A stretch of DNA of 14,360 nucleotides, taken from contig JBGTHB010000178.1 in assembly GCA_041746415.1 (NCBI GenBank), forward strand, positions 1 to 14,360, read 5' to 3'. The DNA is from JBGTHB01 sp041746415. GTDB taxonomy: Bacteria > Pseudomonadota > Gammaproteobacteria > Coxiellales > Coxiellaceae. The position numbers and the translations under genes were made by a program. Under the pieces are notes generated by a model. That model searched no databases. It had not been told where the DNA came from and saw only the letters and a program-made list of their open reading frames with translations. Below are positions 1 to 6,625 of this stretch, piece by piece (position 1 is the stretch's first letter; the number at the start of each line of letters is the position of its first letter).

Positions 1-281
1 TCACCCATTTTAAGCGCGCGCTCGAGATTAACCTGCGTTGTTGGTTGCCAATATTTGGCGGTAGTTTTAGCGAGCGTTTCTGGTGAGACGTCTACCACAA
101 ATAAATGATTTAAAGTGTCATCAGAACTGGATGAAACAACCGTTAAACAAACACCGTCAACAGCAATGCTTTCGCCTAAGACGAAATCAGAAAAAACCGT
201 TTGAACAGTAACTCGAATACCGCTCGCTGTCGTTTTTACGTCACGAACAGTACCGCAATGATCCACGATACCAGTAAACAT
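1..281 (-). CDS. ribE: Riboflavin synthase alpha chain, N-terminal part (cut by left edge)
   Basis: Riboflavin synthase dismutates two molecules of 6,7-dimethyl-8-ribityllumazine into riboflavin and a pyrimidine, the last step of riboflavin synthesis, in the cytosol. The first 93 residues are visible. They begin with the family's signature start MFTGIV and carry the N-terminal barrel motifs GESIAVDGVCLTV (about residues 36-48), VDVSPETL (63-70) and VNLERALKMG (84-93). Family members are roughly 200-220 residues with two repeated barrels, so about half the protein lies outside the window. The ATG at 279-281 has a GAGGG ribosome-binding site six bases upstream. That site is the 3' strand of the FMN riboswitch P1 helix, so FMN should repress translation. 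The gene lies downstream of ribD on the same strand but appears to have its own promoter at 440-468. Neighbouring rib genes such as ribBA or ribH would be expected further left, but that is inference. The gene is also called ribC in E. coli. Confidence 0.95.
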   Translation of the reverse strand, partial: MFTGIVDHCGTVRDVKTTASGIRVTVQTVFSDFVLGESIAVDGVCLTVVSSSSDDTLNHLFVVDVSPETLAKTTAKYWQPTTQVNLERALKMG

Positions 282-286
282 AGTTC

Positions 287-433
287 ACCCTCTTTCATCC
301 GGACTATACCGTCGGCCACAGAATTGAAGCTTGGCTTCGCACTGTGTCTGCTGACCTTTGCGTTTGCAAAGCGCTCGCGGGCTGATCACGATTGACTTAC
401 CGCCGATTGGGAATTTCACCCTACCCTGAAGGT
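287..433 (-). promoter_or_regulatory. FMN riboswitch (RFN element) controlling ribE
   Basis: Read on the minus strand, this stretch has the conserved RFN blocks in order: an AGGGTGAAATTCCC block, CGGCGGTAA, AGCCCGCGAGCG, GCCGACGGTATAGTCCGGAT and a closing purine-rich strand. P1 can be drawn as ACCTTC (428-433) pairing with GAGGGT (287-292). The RNA binds flavin mononucleotide and shuts off riboflavin genes. Here the closing strand of P1, GAGGG, is also the Shine-Dalgarno site of ribE, six bases before the ATG. There is no room for a separate expression platform or terminator. The likely mechanism is direct occlusion of the ribosome-binding site when FMN stabilises P1. The identification is from sequence motifs; the mechanism is inferred from geometry. 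Confidence 0.95.
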
Positions 434-439
434 AGCTGA

Positions 440-468
440 ACTTTAGCATCGGCTAATGTGCTCGTCAA
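440..468 (-). promoter_or_regulatory. Candidate sigma-70 promoter for the riboswitch-ribE transcript
   Basis: On the minus strand TTGACG (463-468, five of six consensus bases) is followed after exactly 17 bases by TAAAGT (440-445, four of six). The predicted start would fall near position 433, the first base of the riboswitch P1 helix. This fits a transcript dedicated to the riboswitch and ribE. The promoter lies wholly in the gap after the ribD stop codon. Read-through from ribD is still possible, since no convincing terminator separates them. Confidence 0.55.
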
Positions 469-490
469 TTAAGGCGGCCTAAAAGCCTGT

Positions 491-1540
491 TTAAAAATCA
501 AATGATAATAATGTGTCGTCTGCTAATCGCTGGCTGGTGAGCTGTTTGGCGTTAATTTTTAATACCTGAGGCAAACCAGGCAAGCCCTTTTTAAGCACCT
601 TGGGTGAATAATAAAGATAAAGCCGATTCACCAGTTGCTGTTGAATAAAGCTATTCAAACACGTCGCGCCTGCCTCCACCCACAAATCGTGCACGCCATC
701 TTCGCCAATTTTTTTTAACACATCATGTAAATTCAAACCGTAATCATTGTTGCGCACCGCCACCGTTTTCAACGCATTATTTTGCAAAATATCTGTCTTC
801 ATTTTCGCAATGCGTTTTTGATGAAAAAGGGTTAACTGTTTATTGCTGCGCATTAATTTTGATTTGAAACGAAATTTTAAATGCGAATCCAATAAATAAA
901 TGGACTTACGAATCGTGGCATCAGGCAGACGTATATTGAGTTGCGGATCGTCATTTTGCACCGTGGTAATGGTTGTTAAAATCGCATCACTCTGTAAGCG
1001 CTGTTGAAACGTAAATTGCTTCGCTGCTTTGCCGCTTAACTCAACCGGCGAACCATCTGCATTGGCTATAAATCCATCCTGACTCAATGCCAATTTAATA
1101 GTTACAAATGGTTTTTTAGTTTGCTGCCAATGCACATAACTCTGATAAAAAGCGTTAATTGCTGGTGTTGGCAACAATTCGCAGTCAATACCCGCTTCAC
1201 GCAATGTGGCTGCACCTTGTCCTGCCACTTTTGGGTTTGGGTCATCAAACCCATAATACACTTTACCAATTTTTGCTTGCAGTATAGCTTGGGTGCACGG
1301 CGGCGTGCGCCCCCAGTGACAACAAGGCTCCAATGTCACATACAGTTGCGCTCCATCCGCTTCACCCAACACTTTTTTTAACGCATCCACTTCGGCATGC
1401 GGCTCACCACACGCCATATGCACACCGGTTGCAATAACTTGATTATTTTTAACAACCACACAGCCCACGGCAGGATTCGGGGCGCAAAAGCCACGCCGCG
1501 ATTGTGCTAAGCTCAATGCGTGTTGCATAAATTTGTTCAT
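491..1540 (-). CDS. ribD: Bifunctional riboflavin biosynthesis deaminase/reductase RibD
   Basis: RibD deaminates the pyrimidine product of GTP cyclohydrolase II and then reduces its ribosyl side chain with NADPH, giving the ribitylamino-uracil precursor of riboflavin. The N-terminal deaminase domain (about 1-145) starts with a helix and the PNPAVGCVVV motif (21-30). It carries the zinc site HAE (His48, Glu50) and the PCCHWGRTPPC loop (72-82), giving zinc ligands His48, Cys73 and Cys82. The C-terminal reductase domain (about 146-349) begins PFVTIKLALSQDGFIA and has the LWVEAGATCLNSFI segment near 286-299 typical of the family. At 349 residues it is slightly shorter than usual (about 360-380) but complete. 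The ATG at 1540 follows a modest GAGAG site. The gene is divergent from trmH with only 44 bases between the two start codons. It lies upstream of, not under, the FMN riboswitch. Confidence 0.97.
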   Translation of the reverse strand: MNKFMQHALSLAQSRRGFCAPNPAVGCVVVKNNQVIATGVHMACGEPHAEVDALKKVLGEADGAQLYVTLEPCCHWGRTPPCTQAILQAKIGKVYYGFDDPNPKVAGQGAATLREAGIDCELLPTPAINAFYQSYVHWQQTKKPFVTIKLALSQDGFIANADGSPVELSGKAAKQFTFQQRLQSDAILTTITTVQNDDPQLNIRLPDATIRKSIYLLDSHLKFRFKSKLMRSNKQLTLFHQKRIAKMKTDILQNNALKTVAVRNNDYGLNLHDVLKKIGEDGVHDLWVEAGATCLNSFIQQQLVNRLYLYYSPKVLKKGLPGLPQVLKINAKQLTSQRLADDTLLSFDF

Positions 1541-1584
1541 GCCGCTAGTCTCTCAGAATTAATTAATTGATACAACGAGAGTCC

Positions 1585-2241
1585 ATGACACCCGCTACTA
1601 TTATCGAAAAACTCGCACCGTTTGTTAGCGAATCACGTAAAACACGCATAAAAAACGTACTTGACTATCGCTTAGCCAGCATTCAATTAGCACTAGAAAA
1701 CCCCAGTGACATCAATAACGCTTTAGCAGCAATTCGCACCAGCGAAGCACTGGGCATAGACACAGTGCACATCATTAACGCACAAGGTGAGGCCAGAAGT
1801 GCGCGCTCCGTCACTCAAGGCGCCATTTATTGGGTTAACATTGCGTGGCATGATTCGTTGGCCGCGTTTTTAAAAGCCACACCGCATTATTTTTTAGCCG
1901 GCGCCAAAATGGACGGCGCTATTACTGTCGGCGAAATTGCTATCGACAAACCCCTTTGTTTACTGCTTGGCAATGAAAGTCGCGGTCTAACACCGCAAGC
2001 GATCCATGCTTGCGATACAACTTATCACATTCCTATGTGTGGCATGAGTGAAAGTTTGAATTTATCCGTAGCCGCTGCCATCAGTCTTTATGACACCAGC
2101 CAACGCAAACGCGCATTAATAAAAAAGCCGGGAGATTTGTCCACGCAAAATTATTTAGAACGTCAAGCAAACGCTTATATACAAAGCGTCGCGCCACGTT
2201 TAGCGCAGGCATTAACAGGAGTTTTACCCGAAGCACGTTAA
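1585..2241 (+). CDS. trmH: TrmH-type tRNA (guanosine-18) 2'-O-methyltransferase
   Basis: This is a SPOUT-class methyltransferase that most likely uses S-adenosylmethionine to methylate the ribose of G18 in the tRNA D-loop. With the chosen start the protein has 218 residues, close to E. coli TrmH (229). An N-terminal TrmH-like segment with RKTRIKNVLDYR is followed by the motif-1 region N45-xx-A-xx-R51-T52, which supplies the catalytic arginine. The trefoil-knot motifs follow: LLLGNESRGL (126-135) and IPMCGMSESLNLSVAAAI (149-166). The stretch before N45 reads NPSDIN, about three residues longer than the usual P-x-N. The ATG at 1585 is preferred because ACGAGAG lies just ahead of it. An in-frame TTG at 1567 would add six residues with no ribosome-binding site. 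The gene is divergent from ribD and convergent with the phosphodiesterase gene. Other SpoU-family rRNA methyltransferases are a less likely alternative. Confidence 0.88.
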   Translation: MTPATIIEKLAPFVSESRKTRIKNVLDYRLASIQLALENPSDINNALAAIRTSEALGIDTVHIINAQGEARSARSVTQGAIYWVNIAWHDSLAAFLKATPHYFLAGAKMDGAITVGEIAIDKPLCLLLGNESRGLTPQAIHACDTTYHIPMCGMSESLNLSVAAAISLYDTSQRKRALIKKPGDLSTQNYLERQANAYIQSVAPRLAQALTGVLPEAR

Positions 2242-2323
2242 CTACTGCTTAGTTTACGCCCACAGCAAGTGAGTTCGCACTCCGGAAACGCCACCGCGCT
2301 GATTAATTAAATAACCGGGTTTA

Positions 2324-3034
2324 TCACAACAAATCTGGAATATCACTAAACACACTGGTCACACCCAGTTTTAGCAATTGCTCAGCGCGTTTTTTATCAT
2401 TCACCGTGTAAGCCAACACTTTTAAAAAATTACTATTGCATTCCTCTATTAGCGTAGGCGTGACGTCTTTATGATTAACATGAACTGAAAAGCAATCTAT
2501 TTTTTTGGCTTGGCTGATCACGCGCAAATCCCAATAATCACAATTTAATGCTAAATAGGTGTGTGGCGCATAACTGCGAAAAGCCTCCAACGCCACATAG
2601 TTGAAACTAGAAATTAAAACCGGCAGCGGATAATTTTTTAATTGTTCGTGAACCACTTGTGCTAACATTTTTTCACGTGTGCAGTTACACTTTAACTCTA
2701 AATTCAAACCCACATTATGTTCTTTTGCAAACGCCAACGCTTGCGCTAAGCTGACAATTTTTTGAGATTTAAATTGTGGATTAAACCAACTACCTGCATC
2801 CAATTTTAAGAGTGCTTGTAATTCCAACTCAGCCACTTTACCCTGACCATTGGTGGTACGATTCAAACTAAAATCGTGCATAATCACCGCTTGATCATCC
2901 TTTGTTAATTGCACATCACACTCTATCCATTGCGCACCCAGTTCAACTGCTTTATTAAATGCACTTAAGGTATTTTCAGGCGCTAACTGTGACGCACCGC
3001 GATGTGCAATAATGGGCGATAAATTTAAATCCAT
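2324..3034 (-). CDS. ugpQ: Cytoplasmic glycerophosphodiester phosphodiesterase (UgpQ-like)
   Basis: The GDPD family hydrolyses glycerophosphodiesters from phospholipid turnover to sn-glycerol-3-phosphate and an alcohol, with a divalent metal. The 236-residue protein fits the short bacterial form (E. coli UgpQ is about 247). Visible family motifs are IIAHRGAS with His11 and Arg12, APENT (Glu20), IECDVQLTKD with Glu38 and Asp40, and the second catalytic histidine in MHD (His53). LNLELK (near residue 120) and the closing VTSVFSDIPDLL are also typical. There is no signal peptide, so a cytosolic role is expected. The ATG at 3034 is preferred because AAGGAAG sits four bases upstream and a perfect TATAAT lies at 3062-3067. 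A longer reading frame starting at 3112 would run through that promoter. The gene stands alone and converges on trmH. The substrate is not readable from sequence. Confidence 0.9.
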   Translation of the reverse strand: MDLNLSPIIAHRGASQLAPENTLSAFNKAVELGAQWIECDVQLTKDDQAVIMHDFSLNRTTNGQGKVAELELQALLKLDAGSWFNPQFKSQKIVSLAQALAFAKEHNVGLNLELKCNCTREKMLAQVVHEQLKNYPLPVLISSFNYVALEAFRSYAPHTYLALNCDYWDLRVISQAKKIDCFSVHVNHKDVTPTLIEECNSNFLKVLAYTVNDKKRAEQLLKLGVTSVFSDIPDLL

Positions 3035-3061
3035 ATCACTTCCTTGTTTTAAGTTGCTGTC

Positions 3062-3067
3062 ATTATA
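3062..3067 (-). promoter_or_regulatory. Candidate -10 box for the phosphodiesterase gene
   Basis: A perfect TATAAT on the minus strand would start transcription about 20 bases before the ATG at 3034. The -35 region at the proper distance (CTCGCA, 17-base spacer) matches only three of six consensus bases, so the promoter is plausible but not strong. Confidence 0.45.
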
Positions 3068-3211
3068 GTATTCGCGCTGCAATATGCGAGCAGCAAACCA
3101 TTCCACGGCCAAGCCATAGTGATGACGCTCTTATACTTTCCTGATAACATAGCCATCGCCAATGCGGCTACAGATTGGCAATTTTAACTTTCAACCAAAT
3201 AAGGTCGTTTG

Positions 3212-4312
3212 ATGGCTTCCCATAAAACTGAATCCAGACATCATTTTTCCGCACTCTCCCGCTATGCGCGCATGCTTGGTTACGGCGAAATACATTACAA
3301 AGTGGACGCCAATACCGGTCTCGAATCCATTATCGCCATCCATAATACTAACTTAGGTCCCGCCATTGGGGGTTGCCGTTTCTATAGTTACGCTTCTCAC
3401 GGACAAGCTCTCAAAGACGTATTAAGACTCGCCTATGGCATGACATTAAAAGCGGCTATTGTGGATTTGCCACACGGTGGTGCAAAAGCCGTGATTTTAA
3501 AACCCAAAAAACCATTCAACCGTGCTGAATTATTTCGCTCATTCGGGGATTTTGTGGAGCAAATGAATGGTAAGTACATTACCGCTATGGATGTTGGCAC
3601 CCAAACCGATGACATGAATATTATTGCAGAGCGCACTCCGCACGTAATTGGCACCACCACGGGTAGCATCGTACAAGGTGATCCTTCCCCTTTTACCGCG
3701 GCAGGCGTTTATCACGGCATGCAAGCGGCAATCAAAGTGAAATTTGGCCATGAAAATTTTGACGGCCTAACTGTAGCGATACAAGGCGGAGGTAAAGTGG
3801 GTTTTAGCTTAGCAACGCATTTACACGCAGCGGGCGCTAAAATTATCGTTGCTGACATTAAACCCGAGGTGTGTGAGCGCTTTCGCGATGTCTTCAAAGC
3901 GCAGGTGTGTGATAATGATCAAATTTATGATCTCGAGTGCGATATTTTTGCGCCATGCGCACTAGGCGGCTCTCTAAATTTTGACACCATCCACCGTCTC
4001 AACACGAAAATTGTGGCCGGCTGTGCCAATAACCAATTAGCGCATCACCAAGTGGGCAAGCTGTTACATGAGCGTAATATTTTATATTGCCCTGATTTTG
4101 TGATTAACGCAGGTGGCTTAATTCATGCTGCCTCTATGCACGATTATGCCGATGTTACTATTGCTGAGCACAAAATAAAAAAATTATATGATCGCACATT
4201 GGAAATTCTCGAACGCGCCACGCGCGAAAATAAATTGCCTTATCAAGTGGCTGAAACCATGGCTATTGAAAAAATACGTAATGCTAAACACAACATGAGT
4301 GAAATGGTATGA
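3212..4312 (+). CDS. bcd: Leucine (branched-chain amino acid) dehydrogenase
   Basis: This enzyme oxidatively deaminates leucine, isoleucine and valine with NAD to the matching 2-oxoacids plus ammonia, and can also run in reverse. The 366-residue protein aligns by eye with Bacillus leucine dehydrogenase along its length. The N-terminal catalytic domain has IIAIHNTNLGPAIGGCRFYSY (about 40-60), GMTLK (Lys80) and HGGAKAVI (Lys92), the two family lysines. YITAMDVGT carries the catalytic Asp127. The C-terminal Rossmann fold opens with AIQGGGKVGFSLATHL (189-204); CDIFAPCALGG and VAGCANNQL follow. The ATG at 3212 is preferred over a TTG one codon earlier because AAGG lies seven bases upstream. It is the first gene of a probable operon. 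Its last codons overlap the E1 alpha start as ATGA, which suggests coupled translation. I found no convincing promoter in the 3113-3211 gap, only an isolated TATACT. Phenylalanine or valine dehydrogenase activity cannot be excluded. Confidence 0.92.
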   Translation: MASHKTESRHHFSALSRYARMLGYGEIHYKVDANTGLESIIAIHNTNLGPAIGGCRFYSYASHGQALKDVLRLAYGMTLKAAIVDLPHGGAKAVILKPKKPFNRAELFRSFGDFVEQMNGKYITAMDVGTQTDDMNIIAERTPHVIGTTTGSIVQGDPSPFTAAGVYHGMQAAIKVKFGHENFDGLTVAIQGGGKVGFSLATHLHAAGAKIIVADIKPEVCERFRDVFKAQVCDNDQIYDLECDIFAPCALGGSLNFDTIHRLNTKIVAGCANNQLAHHQVGKLLHERNILYCPDFVINAGGLIHAASMHDYADVTIAEHKIKKLYDRTLEILERATRENKLPYQVAETMAIEKIRNAKHNMSEMV

Positions 4313-5406
4313 CATTAATTGAAACTAAATACAAAACAAAAAAAGTTGCCGAGTTTGCGATTGATTATCTACAATTCATTGATGCAGAAAATCAAGCAAC
4401 ACAAACTTTACCTCCCTTTGCCAATAAAGAATGGTTGTTGAAAATTTACCAACAAATGGCGCTCACACGTGCTATTGATGTTAAAACCGTTAACTTACAA
4501 CGCACCGGTAAAATGGGCACCTACCCTTCATGCCGCGGACAAGAAGCAGTGGGTGTTGGTGCAGGCAGCGCTATGCACCAAGACGATATTTTTGCACCTT
4601 ATTATCGCGATCAAGGTGTGATGTTAGCGCGCGGCTCAGGTTTAAAAAATTATTTGTTGTATTGGGGTGGCGATGAGCGCGGCTCCAATTATGATGGTGA
4701 ACACACAGCCAGTGATTTTCCCAGTTGCGTTCCTATCGCCACACAAACTCTGCACGCTTGCGGCATTGCTTTTGCTTTGAAATATCGCAAACAACAACGC
4801 GCCGTCTTAACTTGCATTGGTGAAGGCGGCACCTCTGAAGGTGAATTTTACGAAGCATTAAATTTAGCAGGCGATTGGCAATTACCCGTGGTATTTGTGG
4901 TCAATAACAATCAATGGGCAATCTCAGTGCCGCGCAGCATTCAAACGCATTGCAAAACCATCGCCCAAAAAGCCATTGCCGGAGGTTTTGAAGGCGTGCA
5001 AGTAGATGGTAATGATGTGGTGGCAGTGCATTATGCCGTATCACGCGCCCTGGAAAAAGCGCGTCAAGGTGGCGGTCCAACTTTAATTGAAGCGATCACC
5101 TATAGATTATCCGATCACACCACAGCCGATGACGCGACACGCTATACGCCACCTGAAGAATTAAAAGCCGCCTGGAAAATCGAACCCATTGCGCGTCTAG
5201 CACATTATCTTGAAGCGCAAGGTTTTTGGGATCGCGACAAAGAAGCGCAACTGCAAAAAGAATTAATCACACAAGTCGATACCGTATTAAACGATTATTT
5301 AAATACACCCGCGCCAAAACCTACCGATATGTTTGATTCGTTGTTTGCGCAATTACCCAAACGCACCCAGGAACAGCGCGCTGAATTAACCAAAGAGGTT
5401 GAATAA
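4309..5406 (+). CDS. 2-Oxoacid dehydrogenase E1 alpha subunit (branched-chain or pyruvate type)
   Basis: E1 alpha binds thiamine diphosphate and, with E1 beta, decarboxylates a 2-oxoacid and passes the acyl group to the lipoyl arm of E2. The 365-residue length is normal for two-subunit E1 enzymes. Visible features are TRAIDVKTVNLQRTGKMG (53-70), YRDQGVMLARG (99-109), the ThDP motif from GEGGTSEGEFYEAL (171-184) to NNNQWAIS (199-206), and the conserved loop YRLSDHTTADDATRY (265-279). The first acidic residue of the ThDP motif is Glu172 where GDG is usual. The overall pattern resembles Bacillus PdhA as much as branched-chain E1 alpha, so specificity cannot be read from sequence. The overlap with the leucine dehydrogenase gene (ATGA) argues for branched-chain 2-oxoacids. 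E1 beta starts two bases after the stop codon. Confidence 0.92.
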   Translation: MTLIETKYKTKKVAEFAIDYLQFIDAENQATQTLPPFANKEWLLKIYQQMALTRAIDVKTVNLQRTGKMGTYPSCRGQEAVGVGAGSAMHQDDIFAPYYRDQGVMLARGSGLKNYLLYWGGDERGSNYDGEHTASDFPSCVPIATQTLHACGIAFALKYRKQQRAVLTCIGEGGTSEGEFYEALNLAGDWQLPVVFVVNNNQWAISVPRSIQTHCKTIAQKAIAGGFEGVQVDGNDVVAVHYAVSRALEKARQGGGPTLIEAITYRLSDHTTADDATRYTPPEELKAAWKIEPIARLAHYLEAQGFWDRDKEAQLQKELITQVDTVLNDYLNTPAPKPTDMFDSLFAQLPKRTQEQRAELTKEVE

Positions 5407-5408
5407 TC

Positions 5409-6389
5409 ATGCCTGAAATTACGTTAGTTGAAGCGGTTAACCAAGCCCTAGCTTATGAAATGGCCCACGATGAAAACGTGGTGGTATTAGGTGAAGACAT
5501 CGGCATCAATGGCGGCGTGTTTCGCGCCACAGTGGATCTACAAAAAAAATTCGGTAAAGAACGCGTGCTTGACACTCCCTTAGCCGAAGCCATGATTGCT
5601 GGTATGGCCATTGGTATGGCGTCACAAGGTTTAAAACCCGTAGCTGAATTTCAATTTATGGGATTTATTTATCCGGGTTTTAACCAAATTACTTGCCATG
5701 CTGCACGGTTACGTAATCGCACCCGTGGACGTTTACACTGTCCTATCGTTTATCGTGCACCTTATGGTGGTGGTATTCACGCACCTGAACACCATTCTGA
5801 AAGCACTGAAGCGCTATTTGCACACACAGCGGGTTTGCGTGTGGTCATTCCATCTTCACCAGCACGCGCCTATGGTTTGCTGTTAGCGGCCATTCGCAAT
5901 CCGGATCCGGTGGTGTTTTTAGAGCCGAAACGCATTTACCGTTTGGTTAAACAAGAAGTACCCGATAATGGTGAAGCATTGCCATTAGACACATGTTTTG
6001 TGTTGCGCGAAGGTCACGACATCACTCTTATCACGTGGGGTGCGATGACAAAAGAAACACTCGAAGCAGCCGATCAACTTAAACAACAAGGTGTAAGTGC
6101 TGAAGTTATTGATGTCGCCACCATTTCGCCATTAGATATCGACACCATTTTGCATTCCGTTGAAAAAACCGGACGCTGCGTTATCATTCATGAAGCAGCG
6201 CGTAACTGTGGTGTGGGCGCAGAAATTGCAGCTGAAATTGCGGAAAAAGGCTTGTTGTTTTTGCAAGCACCGATTAAACGCGTGACGGGTTTTGACACCG
6301 TTATGCCTTATTTTAAATTAGAAAAATATTACATGCCGAGCACCAAACGTATTTTGGCAGCCGCACAAGAAATACTAGAGTTTGCATGA
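5409..6389 (+). CDS. 2-Oxoacid dehydrogenase E1 beta subunit
   Basis: This subunit pairs with E1 alpha to form the thiamine-diphosphate active site and contacts E2. The 326-residue length is standard. The N-terminal pyrimidine-binding domain has VVVLGEDIG (25-33) with the conserved glutamate, VLDTPLAEAMIAGMAIGMA (53-71), EFQFMGFIYPGFNQI (80-94) and APEHHSESTEALFAHTAG (125-142). The C-terminal transketolase domain includes VIDVATISPLDIDTI and VIIHEAARNCGVGAEIA. A GAGG site near the end of E1 alpha precedes the ATG by about ten bases, and the two-base gap indicates co-transcription. The next gene, E2, is 236 bases away across a structured repeat region. That is an unusual break for subunits of one complex. 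Confidence 0.94.
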   Translation: MPEITLVEAVNQALAYEMAHDENVVVLGEDIGINGGVFRATVDLQKKFGKERVLDTPLAEAMIAGMAIGMASQGLKPVAEFQFMGFIYPGFNQITCHAARLRNRTRGRLHCPIVYRAPYGGGIHAPEHHSESTEALFAHTAGLRVVIPSSPARAYGLLLAAIRNPDPVVFLEPKRIYRLVKQEVPDNGEALPLDTCFVLREGHDITLITWGAMTKETLEAADQLKQQGVSAEVIDVATISPLDIDTILHSVEKTGRCVIIHEAARNCGVGAEIAAEIAEKGLLFLQAPIKRVTGFDTVMPYFKLEKYYMPSTKRILAAAQEILEFA

Positions 6390-6425
6390 ACAACTTTTTC
6401 TGTAACCAATGAAAATAATCTACCA

Positions 6426-6604
6426 ATTGGCCGTTATTGCCGATTTTTAGTAATTACTCAGGTACCGATGAAGATGATCTGCAAATTGGCAACAACGAGA
6501 CAAGGTTGAACGTAAAATTAACGAAAAAGCGCAATGTACATTGAGTACCTGAGCATTTTGAGGCTAATTTTACGTTCAAGATTGGCCGTTATTGCCGGTT
6601 TTTA
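6426..6604 (+). repeat. Structured intergenic element with two direct repeats and nested inverted repeats
   Basis: The 236-base E1 beta-E2 gap holds no credible gene but is densely structured. Two 24-nt direct repeats, ATTGGCCGTTATTGCC onward, lie at 6426-6449 and 6581-6604 with one mismatch. A perfect 15-bp inverted repeat pairs 6506-6520 (TTGAACGTAAAATTA) with 6565-6579. A perfect 9-bp inverted repeat pairs 6457-6465 (CTCAGGTAC) with 6545-6553. A 12-bp palindrome CAATGTACATTG lies at 6532-6543. The segment 6483-6497 (AAATTGGCAACAACG) can pair with 6432-6446 in the first repeat, or with 6587-6601 in the second, in each case at 14 of 15 positions counting G-U pairs. The arrangement could be an interspersed element or an RNA switch ahead of the E2 gene. 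The repeats are seen directly; the role is unknown. Confidence 0.8.
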
Positions 6605-6625
6605 TCCATAAACTGAGGAGCTCGC

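Noticed and set aside
201..395. Plus-strand reading frame across the riboswitch
   Set aside because: It runs antisense to the ribE start and FMN riboswitch, has no ribosome-binding site, and its protein resembles nothing.
1567..1584. TTG start extending trmH by six residues
   Set aside because: No ribosome-binding site precedes it, whereas the ATG at 1585 has one.
2242..2323. Shared terminator between trmH and the phosphodiesterase gene
   Set aside because: Only four-base stems could be drawn, with no T-run on either strand.
3035..3112. N-terminal extension of the phosphodiesterase
   Set aside because: The extension covers the TATAAT box and the AAGGAAG site of the ATG at 3034 and lies outside the family domain.
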